Below, piece after piece: positions 25,592-35,084 of a stretch of 64,000 bases of DNA. The stretch is taken from the NCBI GenBank assembly GCA_964575335.1, contig CAZNPU010000013.1, forward strand, positions 1 to 64,000, read 5' to 3'. The position numbers and the translations under genes were made by a program. Under the pieces are notes generated by a model, which saw nothing but the letters and a program-made list of their open reading frames with translations, made no database searches and was not told the DNA's origin. The number at the start of each line of letters is the position of its first letter. Position 1 is the stretch's first letter. Source of the DNA: CAZNPU01 sp964575335 (GTDB lineage: Bacteria; Planctomycetota; Phycisphaerae; Phycisphaerales; SM1A02).

Positions 25592-27580
25592 ATGCTCAAT
25601 ATCAATGACGACGCAGGTGGTGCGCGCGCATTGGCATCGGCGAAGAACCCTCGGCGCGTGCCGCGCGATGTCCGATGTGCTGCCAGCTTTGCGGGTCGAC
25701 AGCTCACGTATTGGGTTCTTTCCTGGGCGGTCTCGGTTTTTCTCCTTGCCGCCACAGCCTCGGCGCAACTGCGCGTGGTGACCTACAACGTTGCGCACCT
25801 GCTGGGCGACAAAGACGCCATTGAGGCGGTGTTCGCAGCCATACACCAGGACGACAAACCGGGCTTTGCAGTTCCAATATCCGTTCTTGTCTGCCAGGAA
25901 GTGCGCAACGCCGATTTGGTTCCGCTGCTCAATGCGCTCAACAACTCTGCGCCGCCGGGGATCACCTATGCTGTGGGCACCTACACGAACAATTCGGAAG
26001 ATGGCTCCGGCGGGGCGCAGGCGATGTTCTATCGCACCGACAAGCTCATCGAACTCGCCGGCGGTCATGATGACATTTTCACCGGCGCCGGCCGCTACGC
26101 GGATCGCTGGCAATTGCGCCTGCTCGCCTACGACTCCCCTGATGCGCGGTTCTACATCTACAGTGCGCATCTGAAATCCGACACCGGTTCAGCCAATCAG
26201 AACCAGCGTCTGACCGGCGTCATGAATATCCGCAGCAATGCTGATGCGCTCGGGCCGAACCAGCACATCATCTACTGCGGCGATTTCAACTTCTACAACA
26301 ATACTGAACCCGGGTACGGGCATTTTTTCACTGCGGGCAACGGTCAGGCGGTCGACCCTCTGGGCACCGGTTCGTGGGCAGGCAGCGACAACGCCATCAA
26401 ACACACGCAATCGCCTCGCCTTGCCAGCGGGCCGATGGCAGGCGGCGGCATGGATGATCGATTTGACTTTCAGCTCGTATCCAATGCGTTTGATGACGGT
26501 CAGGGTTTGTCGCTCATGACCGGCGCGCCGTTTGTGTATCGCGCATTCGGCAACGATGGCATGCATTACGATCAGGCCATCAACAGCGGAAACAACTTTT
26601 ATTATCCGGGGCAGGCGGCACGTTCCAACGCCCTGGCTGATGCGCTGCACGATGCCTCGGATCATGTGCCGGTCATCGTTGATTATCAGCTTCCTGCAGT
26701 GCTCATCGCCACGATCGAACCGAGTTTCGGACGCGTCATTCAAGGCGCTGATTTTCAAGTGCCCATTGAGATTCGAAATGGCGCTGATGTTGTCGTGCCC
26801 CACGGCGCAGATCAGCTGGTGTATGTGGCAACAGGCTTCGGCGCGTTCAGCGGCCAGCACAATGGTTCGGTTGCAGCGCTGGGCGATGCGGATACGCCCG
26901 CATTTACGCTCAATACATCGTCAGTCGGACCGACGGTGGGCGTTGTTCAGGTGATCAGCACAAGCCAGGGCGTGCAGAATCCCAGTGTGCAGCTCGCTGC
27001 CGGCGGCAGGGTTGTTCGCCCGGCATGTGCTTCGTTTGATGCGAATGACGTCGTTACCGAAAAGAGCATCGCGCTCAATGCAGATTCAGGCGACGGCACG
27101 CTGCAGATTCCGGTGAATATTTACAACCTTGGATTTGATGAGAACCAGGCGCTCTTGGATATTGACGCCATTGCCAGGCTTACAGCTCCGTTCAGCATCG
27201 TCAGCCGCGGCCTGCCTGCTGATATCGGCGCTGACCCCGCCACGCTGACGTTCGCGTTCGATGCTGCGGGGCTGCCGCCTGGCGATTACAGCGCAGCGAT
27301 CACCATTGAGGTCAGTGATGAGGATGTGCCCGGCGAGACAGCCGCGGCGCTGAACCTGACGCTTGCTGTGACGGTCAGCAGCCAGCAGCCAACGTGCAAT
27401 TCCGACATCGACAATGATGGATTGGTCAATGTTGACGATTTGCTTGCTGTCATCAGCGCCTGGGGCGCATGCGCTGATCCGTCTGACTGTCCTGCGGACA
27501 TCGCTCCGCTGGGAGGCGATGGCGTTGTCAACGTTGATGATCTGCTTGCAGTCATCAGCGCCTGGGGCGCGTGCGAGTAG
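25592..27580 (+). CDS. Secreted endonuclease/exonuclease/phosphatase-family protein with dockerin-like tail
   Basis: A 662-residue protein. AAGGGA seven bases before ATG 25592 decides the start. An N-terminal ~55-residue leader ends in a signal-peptide helix (VLSWAVSVFLLAATASAQ). The endonuclease/exonuclease/phosphatase fold follows: VVTYNVAHLL, CQEVRNAD, 'YSAHLKSDTG', 'CGDFNFYNN', 'DDRFDFQLVS' and 'DASDHVPVIV' cover the expected catalytic Asn, Glu, Asp and His. Two immunoglobulin-like beta domains come next (~400-600). The C-terminus has two calcium loops, each ending LLAVISAWGAC. It is a probable extracellular nuclease or phosphodiesterase that is either released or attached through its tail. 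Confidence 0.85.
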   Translation: MLNINDDAGGARALASAKNPRRVPRDVRCAASFAGRQLTYWVLSWAVSVFLLAATASAQLRVVTYNVAHLLGDKDAIEAVFAAIHQDDKPGFAVPISVLVCQEVRNADLVPLLNALNNSAPPGITYAVGTYTNNSEDGSGGAQAMFYRTDKLIELAGGHDDIFTGAGRYADRWQLRLLAYDSPDARFYIYSAHLKSDTGSANQNQRLTGVMNIRSNADALGPNQHIIYCGDFNFYNNTEPGYGHFFTAGNGQAVDPLGTGSWAGSDNAIKHTQSPRLASGPMAGGGMDDRFDFQLVSNAFDDGQGLSLMTGAPFVYRAFGNDGMHYDQAINSGNNFYYPGQAARSNALADALHDASDHVPVIVDYQLPAVLIATIEPSFGRVIQGADFQVPIEIRNGADVVVPHGADQLVYVATGFGAFSGQHNGSVAALGDADTPAFTLNTSSVGPTVGVVQVISTSQGVQNPSVQLAAGGRVVRPACASFDANDVVTEKSIALNADSGDGTLQIPVNIYNLGFDENQALLDIDAIARLTAPFSIVSRGLPADIGADPATLTFAFDAAGLPPGDYSAAITIEVSDEDVPGETAAALNLTLAVTVSSQQPTCNSDIDNDGLVNVDDLLAVISAWGACADPSDCPADIAPLGGDGVVNVDDLLAVISAWGACE

Positions 27581-27689
27581 GCGCAGGTGAGCTGCGGTCA
27601 GTTGGAATGCAGCACGCAGCCAGCGTTGGGATTTCAGGGGGCTGTCTCAGATCTGAGCTGTCAGGTTCAAGGTTTCCAAAATTCCAGGC

Positions 27690-27860
27690 TCAATGCCAGC
27701 TTCCGGATATCGAATATCAGATTTCAGATTTGAAATGTAAAACGCATGCAGGTGTGCAGATGCGAAATCTGAAATCTGAGATTTGAAATTTGAAAATTCA
27801 AATCGCCACTTTGAGATCGCCCTTCCCAGTTGCGATTTCAGAGTTGAGATTTCACCTCTC
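27690..27860. repeat. AT-rich GAAATCTGA-type repeats, downstream of murJ
   Basis: Imperfect repeats of ATTTCAGATTTGAAA, GAAATCTGA and GAGATTTGAAATTTG occupy the gap between the convergent nuclease and murJ genes. GATTTGAA (27780-27787) and TTCAAATC (27797-27804) form an inverted repeat. The block is much more AT-rich than the surroundings and matches the block on the other side of murJ. Confidence 0.6.
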
Positions 27861-29439
27861 CGCCTCGGCCGAGTATCCAGTTGAGTTCGGGCATCCGCAT
27901 CGCCAGCGAACCAAGGAGCACGACGACCGCGCCGATAGGCACGAGCAGCGCAAGCTGGATAATCGCCCAGGACCATGTCAGCGGCCGATCAGGCAGGAGT
28001 TGGGCCACCGTCCATACCACGATGCCCATCTGCAGCGACACCGCAAGGGTTCTGGCCCAGCTCGCAATGACATTGCTGTCAAGAAGCCGATCGACATGGC
28101 GGCGCGCGAGTGAAAGCAGAATGACAACCTGCACCGTTGCGCAAATTGCTGTGCTCCACGCCAGGCCCGCTTCGCGCAGCGGCGTCCAGATCAGCGTGAT
28201 ATTCAGCACAATATTCAGCGCGACCATGCTCACCGCCACCCGTACCGGCGTGAACGAATCGCTGCGGGCATAAAACGCGCGCGTCAGAACGTGAATCATC
28301 GAATACGCCCAGATCACAGGCGCATAGCCCAGCAGCACAAACGCCACGCGGCGCGTGTCTTCCTCGGTGAAGTTTCGCCCCTGCAGGATCGCAGCTGTCA
28401 GCGGCTCGCGTACGAGGATCAGACCGATGCTCGCGGGCAGACCGATATAAACAACCAGTCGCAGTCCGCGGCGAAGGATGTCGCTGAACTGTTCGCTGTC
28501 ACCTGCTGCGCGCGACAAAGCTGGAAAGATGGCGGTGGCGATGGCGATGCCGAACACCCCCAACGGGAATTCATAGAGTCGCTGAGCGTTGTTGAGCGCG
28601 GTGAGCGCGCCGGGAAGAAGCGGAAAATCGTAGCCGAAAATCGTTGGCCCGAACGTGGTGCCATAGCTGGCGATCAGGCCGTCGATGAACGTATTGACCT
28701 GCAGCACGCCAAGTCCGATGAACATGGGCCACGCCTGCTGCAGCATGCGGCGCATGGGGACAATGGCGTCACGCGTCTCGCGCAGCGGCCTTACCCACCA
28801 ACTCGTGCTGCGCAGCGACCACAACGACCACGTTACCTGCAGCACGCCCGCCAGAATCACAGCAACCGCCACCAGATGAATGTGCGCTGCCTGGCCTGCG
28901 TCATCTTTGTACGGGAAAAAACCTGCACAGCCCCATGCAGCAAGAATCAGACACAAGTTCAGCACGATGGGCGCCGCTGCGGTCGGTCCGAAGCGACCAT
29001 GCACCTGCAGCATCGCGCCCAGCATCGCCACCGTGCAGATCATCGGCATGTACGGGAGCGTGATCATCATCAGCCGCACAGCCAGATGCTCGTGATCTGC
29101 GCGCATCGAAATGAAAAACAGCACGATCTCGCCAAGCAGTGTGACAAACCCCAGAAACGTCACCAGCAGCGAGATCGTCAGTGTGGCAAGCTGTTTCGCA
29201 ACCGCGGGATTGGATTGCTGCAACTGCGAATATGCGGGCAGAAACGAAGCAGAGAGCGCGCCTTCGCCAAAGAGCCGGCGAAAGAGATTGGGCACCAAGA
29301 ACGCCAGCCAGAAGGCATCGATCGCCGGCGAGAGGCCGAACATCCGCGACAAAGCCGCGTCACGCGCCAAACCGGTCATGCGGCTGAGAAAAGTCAGCAG
29401 CGTCACGGTGCGAGCGTGTAGTTCAAAGCGAGTGGACAT
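27838..29439 (-). CDS. murJ: Lipid II flippase MurJ
   Basis: A 533-residue polytopic membrane protein of the MOP superfamily with about 14 hydrophobic segments. It flips the peptidoglycan precursor lipid II across the inner membrane. The N-terminal signature (TFLSRMTGLARDAALSRMFG and AFWLAFLVPNLFRRLFGEGA, each slightly varied) is diagnostic of MviN/MurJ, and functional arginines in these loops are present. Finding it supports peptidoglycan synthesis in this planctomycete. It is on the same strand as, and downstream of, the VanZ-like and ParA genes, separated by a 278-base repeat-bearing gap. Confidence 0.95.
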   Translation of the reverse strand: MSTRFELHARTVTLLTFLSRMTGLARDAALSRMFGLSPAIDAFWLAFLVPNLFRRLFGEGALSASFLPAYSQLQQSNPAVAKQLATLTISLLVTFLGFVTLLGEIVLFFISMRADHEHLAVRLMMITLPYMPMICTVAMLGAMLQVHGRFGPTAAAPIVLNLCLILAAWGCAGFFPYKDDAGQAAHIHLVAVAVILAGVLQVTWSLWSLRSTSWWVRPLRETRDAIVPMRRMLQQAWPMFIGLGVLQVNTFIDGLIASYGTTFGPTIFGYDFPLLPGALTALNNAQRLYEFPLGVFGIAIATAIFPALSRAAGDSEQFSDILRRGLRLVVYIGLPASIGLILVREPLTAAILQGRNFTEEDTRRVAFVLLGYAPVIWAYSMIHVLTRAFYARSDSFTPVRVAVSMVALNIVLNITLIWTPLREAGLAWSTAICATVQVVILLSLARRHVDRLLDSNVIASWARTLAVSLQMGIVVWTVAQLLPDRPLTWSWAIIQLALLVPIGAVVVLLGSLAMRMPELNWILGRGGEVKSQL

Positions 29440-29603
29440 GGCAGGCGATCAAAAGCGGCTTATCGAAAGCGAGAAAAATAGGACAAGGCGTGAGCAGTTG
29501 CGCGTACTGAGAAAGCAGATGAGAGATTCAGAGATGCGGCCGGGTGAGTGTGAACCATCAAGCAATGCGGTGCTGATGAAAGCAATGATCTGCGCGGTGG
29601 AGC

Positions 29604-29665
29604 CTGAGATTTGAGATTCGGAATTTCAAATTTCAGATCTGAAATTTCAGATGTCACACTTCACA
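29604..29665. repeat. AT-rich repeat block with 20-base palindrome, upstream of murJ
   Basis: GAGATTTGAGATTC and AATTTCAAATTTCAG-type units include a perfect 20-base palindrome at 29628-29647 centred on AGATCT. The same sequence family is found beyond the 3' end of murJ. The position in the murJ upstream region leaves room for a role in transcription, but no such role can be read from the sequence. Confidence 0.6.
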
Positions 29666-29717
29666 CGCAGAAAGCAATTTCATCGGCTGCATCCCACATT
29701 CCGCATTCCGCAAATGC

Positions 29718-30947
29718 TCAATTGGCTGCGGTGTCGTTTACTTTGCGTTCATCGTGTTCATGCATGTTCCTCTGCTCTGCGGTTTCAACGGGTTGTGGTA
29801 TGGCGGGTCGCAGAAACGGCGTGCCGCATTCACCGCACTGGCCGACGCCGGCGTGCGATGTAGGCGTGCCGCGCAGATCGTGGCCGCATCTGCGGCAGGT
29901 GATGTGCTGATCGTAATACCTCGCCAGATTTCCGCGGTACATGCGGATCATCACTGCCAGCAGCAGCAGAAACAGCGCGAGATCGATCGCGTTGACAAGT
30001 TCAGGCGGCAGCGTGCCGACCAGTCGCGCGATACGCGGCGCGGTGCGGCTGACGGCGGTGTTCGATCCGACCACTAGCTCGTACACGAACGGGATCGCCA
30101 GCAGAAAGCTGAATGCGCCGACAATCACCCCCATGCCGAGCAGAGCCGGATTTCGGCTCATGGCAAGCTGCGCTCGCAGGGGCGGAGCGGCCGGTTCGAC
30201 CCATTGAGCTGCGCTCAATAGCTCGCCGCAGCCGCAGCATTTCAGCAGGCCGTCATCGTTCACAGGTGTGGTTCGATTCGGCGTACCGCACGCCGGGCAC
30301 AGCCGATTGTCGATCGTCAGCCGGTAAAGGTTCCGCCACTGTGTGAACCAGAGAATGGATGTGGCGATGCCAGCGATGAACATGGCGAAAACAAGAAGCA
30401 CGCGTTTGCCGTCAACATCAAGTACGGGCCACAACGCAAGCAGCGGCGCCAGACCAGCCGCTGCGCCCATGCCTGCAGCGATCCATGCCTTGCGGTGGGC
30501 GAATAGTGTGTCAAAGACGAATCGATGCAGCCGCAATCGCATTCGATTGGCTTCACCGCCGACTGGGCCGAATGACCAGATCAGCGTCGCAACTGCGATG
30601 ACACCCGCGCCGTTGGCGACCATGTCCTGCCAGGAGACCGTGCGATTCAGGCCCGGGATGCCCTGACTGAGTTCATCCAGACCGGACCAGAGCAGCACGA
30701 TCGCGCCGACGAGCCAGATATGGCGCAGCCAGCCGGTGCGCCACAACAGCAGCGTCAATCCGCCAAACGACGCCAGATGAATGGTTTTGTCGGTTGCGGG
30801 TACTTCCGGCCCCAGTTGCAGGCGCGGGATGTGCGTGCCGATGGTCAGGGCGATCGCATAAATGATAAACGCGATGCGCCATGGCCGGCTGGCGGCGTGC
30901 TTTCGTGCCGCTGCGTCAGGCGACGCCTTGGCCGGTGTGCGAAGCAT
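29718..30947 (-). CDS. VanZ-like membrane protein with two zinc ribbons
   Basis: A 409-residue membrane protein. Residues ~25-130 match VanZ-like proteins (four helices, 'TDKTIHLASFGGLTLLLW', 'SGLDELSQGIPGLNRTVSWQD' region). Two more helices follow at ~150-205. A zinc ribbon LCPACGTPN...CCGCGELL lies at ~218-245, two further helices follow, and a second ribbon CRRCGHDLRG...CGECGTPF is at ~365-395. VanZ relatives are linked to low-level teicoplanin resistance and envelope functions. The zinc-ribbon additions are unusual and their role is unknown. The ATG overlaps the end of the ParA gene by 32 bases, indicating translational coupling. Confidence 0.8.
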   Translation of the reverse strand: MLRTPAKASPDAAARKHAASRPWRIAFIIYAIALTIGTHIPRLQLGPEVPATDKTIHLASFGGLTLLLWRTGWLRHIWLVGAIVLLWSGLDELSQGIPGLNRTVSWQDMVANGAGVIAVATLIWSFGPVGGEANRMRLRLHRFVFDTLFAHRKAWIAAGMGAAAGLAPLLALWPVLDVDGKRVLLVFAMFIAGIATSILWFTQWRNLYRLTIDNRLCPACGTPNRTTPVNDDGLLKCCGCGELLSAAQWVEPAAPPLRAQLAMSRNPALLGMGVIVGAFSFLLAIPFVYELVVGSNTAVSRTAPRIARLVGTLPPELVNAIDLALFLLLLAVMIRMYRGNLARYYDQHITCRRCGHDLRGTPTSHAGVGQCGECGTPFLRPAIPQPVETAEQRNMHEHDERKVNDTAAN

Positions 30948-32055
30948 TGTGTTGCGCCTGATGCGAAGCGTCGGCGTTGGAAGGCGAAGAAGCAGCGTCG
31001 GGGCGCGCGGGCAAGGTTACGATCTCCGGTATACGCTCGCTTTCGAGAGCCGCAATGTCTGCCGGGCCTTGCGTTGGCGTTTCAACATGGCTATTTGACG
31101 AACCCGAAGCAGGTTTCGTGTCCGCTTCCGCTGTCGGCGGCGATGACGGCGCATCAGCGTGAGCGGCTGCCGGCGCTGCGGAGGTGGGGCGCTTCTGGCT
31201 CTTCCAGAACGCCAGCAGCCCGCGGGCAAGTTCGCGATAATCCTGCGCGCCGGGACAGTTGGGTTCGTAATCGAAAATCGTCTTGCCGAAGCTCGGCGCT
31301 TCAGCAAGCTTGACATTGCGGCGAATGGCCGGCTTGAGCACGCGGCACTCACGCCACGGCACGTCCTGCGTGCTAGCTTCAGCGAAAAACGAATCGAGGT
31401 CGGAGACGATTTCCTTCGCCAGGGTGGTCTGGTACTCGTGCATGCACAGAACGATTCCGGTGACGCGCAGTTCGGGGTTCATCGACTGGCACACCAATCC
31501 CACGGTTTCCAGCAGCTTGCCCACGCCCTGCAGCGCAAGAAAGTGCGCCTGCATCGGAACGAAGACCTCACGCGCCAGCGACAGCGCGTTGAGCGTGAGC
31601 AGGCCAAGGCTGGGCGGGCAATCCAGCAGCACCACATCGTAGGCGGCAGCGATTGATTCAAATTTCCGGCGCAAAATGCTCTGACGATCCGGCACGTGCG
31701 CCAATTCGCTTTCCGCTGCGGCAAGATCAACCTCGGACAGAATCACATCAAGATTCTTCCGTGCGCTGATGATCGCATCGGTGGCGTAGCACTCCGGATC
31801 AATCAGCAGGTCGTAGACGGTTCGGTCAACCTGCTCAGGCGTGATGCCCAGGTGCAGCGTCAGGTGCGCCTGCGGATCAAGATCGATCAGGCATACTTTC
31901 TTACCCGCTTCAGCCAGCGCAGCTCCAAGGTTGACGGTGCTTGTGGTCTTGCCCACACCGCCTTTTTGATTGAGCATCGCTATCACCCGAGTCGCGTGCG
32001 CCTCGGGGCGCGAACCGGCGGGCATGTCAGAGTTTCCGTGTGGAGCAGTTGACAT
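30916..32055 (-). CDS. ParA/Soj-family ATPase
   Basis: A 379-residue cytoplasmic ATPase from ATG 32055; the frame extends upstream to 32154, but that part is not conserved. The deviant Walker A is LNQKGGVGKTTSTVNLG near residues 25-40; LIDLDPQAHL and LLDCPPSLGLL follow. The last ~90 residues are low-complexity Ala/Pro/Ser/Asp-rich and lie outside the fold. The family organises chromosome segregation or positions large complexes, usually with a ParB or adaptor gene beside it. No parB and no parS consensus site is seen here; the partner gene downstream is the VanZ-like protein. It is divergent from recO. Confidence 0.88.
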   Translation of the reverse strand: MSTAPHGNSDMPAGSRPEAHATRVIAMLNQKGGVGKTTSTVNLGAALAEAGKKVCLIDLDPQAHLTLHLGITPEQVDRTVYDLLIDPECYATDAIISARKNLDVILSEVDLAAAESELAHVPDRQSILRRKFESIAAAYDVVLLDCPPSLGLLTLNALSLAREVFVPMQAHFLALQGVGKLLETVGLVCQSMNPELRVTGIVLCMHEYQTTLAKEIVSDLDSFFAEASTQDVPWRECRVLKPAIRRNVKLAEAPSFGKTIFDYEPNCPGAQDYRELARGLLAFWKSQKRPTSAAPAAAHADAPSSPPTAEADTKPASGSSNSHVETPTQGPADIAALESERIPEIVTLPARPDAASSPSNADASHQAQHNASHTGQGVA

Positions 32056-32180
32056 GGGCTGCAGTATAAGGCAAGGATCGGGACGATTGATACCAAATGG
32101 TCGCCCGGACCGTACAGCGACGTCTTGAACAGGCCATCCGACGCGCTGGCCCATCGTACTGTCGTGTTGACTTTTGCAGC

Positions 32181-32200
32181 GGTAACCTTTGGGTAACCTT
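32181..32200. promoter_or_regulatory. Direct repeat of a palindromic heptamer between ParA gene and recO
   Basis: GGTAACCTT occurs at 32181-32189 and again at 32192-32200, one helical turn (11 bases) apart; GGTAACC is itself a palindrome. The site lies in the 218-base divergent intergenic region, 74 bases before the recO start. It fits an operator, but no regulator is known. Confidence 0.35.
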
Positions 32201-32273
32201 GTTGTGACGTGCCTGACGCTTCGGCCAGGCGGTTGCCGGCTGAAACTTGATTTGCCATGGATGGACAGCGCCC

Positions 32274-33017
32274 ATGCCCACCATCACCGATAACGCAGTG
32301 TGCATCAGGCGGTGGGATTTCTCAGAAACATCGCAGACGGTGAGCCTGTTTACCCGCGAGCACGGCATTCTGCGCGGCATTGCCAAGGGAGCCAAACGCG
32401 AGAAAGGCAACTTTTCAGGCGGACTTGACATACTCACGCGGGGCGAGGTGGTGGCGATCCTCAAACCCGGCCGGGAGTTGGCCACGCTAACCGCCTGGCA
32501 ACTGCAGGAGATTTATCCTGCGCTGCGAACGAGCCTCCAGGCCAATCGCGTCGGGCTTTACATGGCTGACCTTATTCATCACATGCTGATCGATCACGAT
32601 CCGCATCCGCGGCTGTACGACGCTTTTGTCGATGCGCTGGGGGCGATTCAGCACCCCGGATCGATTGACGCAGCGCTATTGCGACTGCAGTGGGCGGTGC
32701 TGGAGGAGACAGGCTACAAGCCGGAACTGCACCGGGACGCCCAGACCGGAGCCGCCTTGCCCCCCAACGCAGCCACCTGGGCCTTCAGCGCCCGTGCCGG
32801 GGGCGTGGTGGCTGACGAGCCTGCGGATGACCGGTGGCGCGTGCGGCGGGAAACAATCGAATTGCTGCGGCGCGTAGCTGAAGGCGACATACCGGCTGAT
32901 GATGCCGATGGGGAGTCGATCCGGCGGGCCAATCGATTGCTGGCGGCATATTTCCGCGAAATTATTGGCAGCGAGTTGCCAGCGATGCGATGGGCGTTTT
33001 CAGAACTGCTGCCGTAG
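32274..33017 (+). CDS. recO: DNA repair protein RecO
   Basis: A 247-residue protein from ATG 32274 (an upstream ATG at 32247 adds nine non-family residues). The N-terminal OB-fold matches RecO: 'AVCIRRWDFSETSQTVSLFT', 'HGILRGIAKGAKR' and 'LDILTRGEVVAI'. A helical C-terminal domain follows. RecO loads RecA with RecR and anneals SSB-coated DNA in the RecFOR pathway. The four-cysteine zinc site of some RecO proteins is missing; the corresponding region reads FSARAGGVV. It is a single gene divergent from the ParA gene. Confidence 0.9.
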   Translation: MPTITDNAVCIRRWDFSETSQTVSLFTREHGILRGIAKGAKREKGNFSGGLDILTRGEVVAILKPGRELATLTAWQLQEIYPALRTSLQANRVGLYMADLIHHMLIDHDPHPRLYDAFVDALGAIQHPGSIDAALLRLQWAVLEETGYKPELHRDAQTGAALPPNAATWAFSARAGGVVADEPADDRWRVRRETIELLRRVAEGDIPADDADGESIRRANRLLAAYFREIIGSELPAMRWAFSELLP

Positions 33018-33266
33018 TTTGCGAGCAGATTCGCGCGTGGGAGCGTCGGGCGTTGGCGCAGCGGGTCGCTGAATGACGCCGATCAATGGCGGGCAATTTT
33101 TTGTCTCATGCTCATTGAGGAATCGGAAAACGCCGATGCCTTTGCGGTAATTCTGCGTCCCGCCACGTCCGCAGACGCACAGCCTGCAGATTTGAGTTCG
33201 CATCTCGCATCGCCGGAGATGTGCTTGTTATGCTTTGCACCCATTGCGACGGGGGAGAGACAACTG

Positions 33267-34793
33267 ATGAGGCACGATGTTCTGGAACAGGTTCTTGCTT
33301 CACCCCGGCTGCCGATGTTGCCGGCTGTGGCGATCCAAATATTGGACCTGACAACCGGCAGCCATGTGAATCTGAAGGCAGTGGCGGAACTGATTCGCAA
33401 CGATCAGGCGCTGTCGGCAAAAGTGCTTCGAACGGTGAATTCCAGCTACTACGGCCTCAAGGCGCCATGCGGAACGATTCGGCAAGCGATTGTGTATCTG
33501 GGGGTCAACACGGTCAAAACGCTCGTCCTGGGGTTTAGCCTTGTTGATGTCGTGAGCCGGGCAGGCAAACGCAATCGATCGTTTGATTATGTGTCGTATT
33601 GGCGAAGAGCGCTGCATTCAGCGACAGCAGCCAGCGAGATCGCCCGGCGCATCGGAAATGGAAACGTTGATCCTGAAGCAGCCTTCCTGGGCGCACTGAT
33701 GCAGGACATCGGCATGGTGGCGCTGCTGCAGGCCCTGGATGACCGCTACGCCAGCTTAGTAAGCGACGCTGGCGCCGATCATGACCAGCTTGTGGCGCTT
33801 GAGCGAGCTGCGCTGGGCACCGATCACGCCGAGGTGGCCGGTCGCATAGCTGACTGCTGGAAATTGCCAGTTCACTTACAACAGGCGATTCGCTGGCATC
33901 ACGACGCTGACAGCGCTGATGAAGAGCATGCGGCATTGGCGCGAATTGTCGAAGTGGCGCGCATTGCGGCTGCGGCACTGGATGACGACGCAGCAGCGTG
34001 CAATCGCCTGCATGAGGCGGCGCGCAGGCATTTCGGCCTTGTGCGACAGGAAATCGAATCCGTACTGATGATAGTGGCGAAGCAATGCCAGCAGTTGGCG
34101 CCGCTGCTTGGCGTGGATATCGGAGAAGAGATTGATCTGGATGCGTTGCTGATCCGCGCCGATGAACAGTTCACCGCGCATCAGGCGGCAGTGGCCCGGC
34201 AAACCGAGATGATGCGGCAGACCAATGAATACCTTGCCGTGCAGGCGATGTGCGATGCGCTGACGAAAGTCGCCAATCGGCGGAGTTTCGATCGACAGTT
34301 GGAGCAGCATTTCAAGCAAGCCATGGCCTGGGGATATTGTCTGGGTCTGGTCTTCGTCGACATCGATCATTTCAAGCACATCAACGACACCTACGGCCAT
34401 CAGGCGGGCGATCATGTGTTGTGCGAGATTGCCCGACGGATGTGTGAGCATGTCGGAGCGGCCGGGGACGTGTTTCGATACGGCGGCGAAGAATTTGCCA
34501 TCCTGCTGCCCAATGCTGACCGCGTTCAAGCCACGCGCATTGCTGAGCAGATTCGCAGGGTGATTGAAGGTCAGCCCGTGCAATGCAGCGATCTGACGGG
34601 GAAAACAATCATGCTTTCCATCACGATGAGCTTCGGCGTGGCGTCGGTTGATCCGAAGGCTCGGGGCGTGCTTTCCACGCCTGAAACGCTGGTGCACGTG
34701 GCCGATCAGGCGCTGTATGCCGCTAAAACCGCCGGCCGCAACTGCGTGCGGGTATTTACCGCATTGTCCACGCCGGTAAATCAGGTGGCATAA
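33267..34793 (+). CDS. HDOD-GGDEF signalling protein, copy 1
   Basis: A 508-residue protein; GGGGGAGAG eight bases before ATG 33267 decides the start, although the frame extends to 33108. HDOD domain at ~1-250 (LPMLPAVAIQILDL, TVNSSYYGL, FLGALMQDIG, RWHHD), helical linker ~250-330, then a GGDEF domain at ~335-500 with VDIDHFKHINDTYGH and the catalytic loop RYGGEEF. GGEEF is an active-type signature for diguanylate cyclases, so it probably makes c-di-GMP. The HDOD part lacks full HD-GYP catalytic motifs and is likely regulatory. A paralogue of the same architecture follows 291 bases downstream. Confidence 0.9.
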   Translation: MRHDVLEQVLASPRLPMLPAVAIQILDLTTGSHVNLKAVAELIRNDQALSAKVLRTVNSSYYGLKAPCGTIRQAIVYLGVNTVKTLVLGFSLVDVVSRAGKRNRSFDYVSYWRRALHSATAASEIARRIGNGNVDPEAAFLGALMQDIGMVALLQALDDRYASLVSDAGADHDQLVALERAALGTDHAEVAGRIADCWKLPVHLQQAIRWHHDADSADEEHAALARIVEVARIAAAALDDDAAACNRLHEAARRHFGLVRQEIESVLMIVAKQCQQLAPLLGVDIGEEIDLDALLIRADEQFTAHQAAVARQTEMMRQTNEYLAVQAMCDALTKVANRRSFDRQLEQHFKQAMAWGYCLGLVFVDIDHFKHINDTYGHQAGDHVLCEIARRMCEHVGAAGDVFRYGGEEFAILLPNADRVQATRIAEQIRRVIEGQPVQCSDLTGKTIMLSITMSFGVASVDPKARGVLSTPETLVHVADQALYAAKTAGRNCVRVFTALSTPVNQVA

Positions 34794-35084
34794 TCGCTTC
34801 CGCTAACCCATTGTGCAGAAAAACCGGATCCGGCGCTGCAGAGGCGCAATGGATTATGGACCGTCTCTGCGAGCTGGTTCAGGAAATCGCTGGTGGCAGC
34901 AATGACTCATATGTGGCGTTGGTTGTTTCTGACTGCAGGCAGGTTCGGAAACAGCCGATGATTGTGATGCCCGTTGGCATGAACCATGTATGGCGTTCAT
35001 GTCAATCAATTCCGTGAGAGGCGGAGATGAGCTGGAATGGGGCGTGCGGCTTCCTGTAGATTCGCGCTGGAGAGATCGCGATTC

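Noticed and set aside
28291..29421. A 376-codon open frame antisense to murJ
   Set aside because: The product is His/Arg/Gln-rich with no motif and mirrors murJ codon bias.
31990..32160. parS site near the ParA gene
   Set aside because: No TGTTTCACGTGAAACA-like palindrome is present in or beside the gene.
34490..34500. GGEEF instead of GGDEF as a possible inactive cyclase
   Set aside because: GGEEF is an accepted active form, and the metal-binding and substrate residues are intact.
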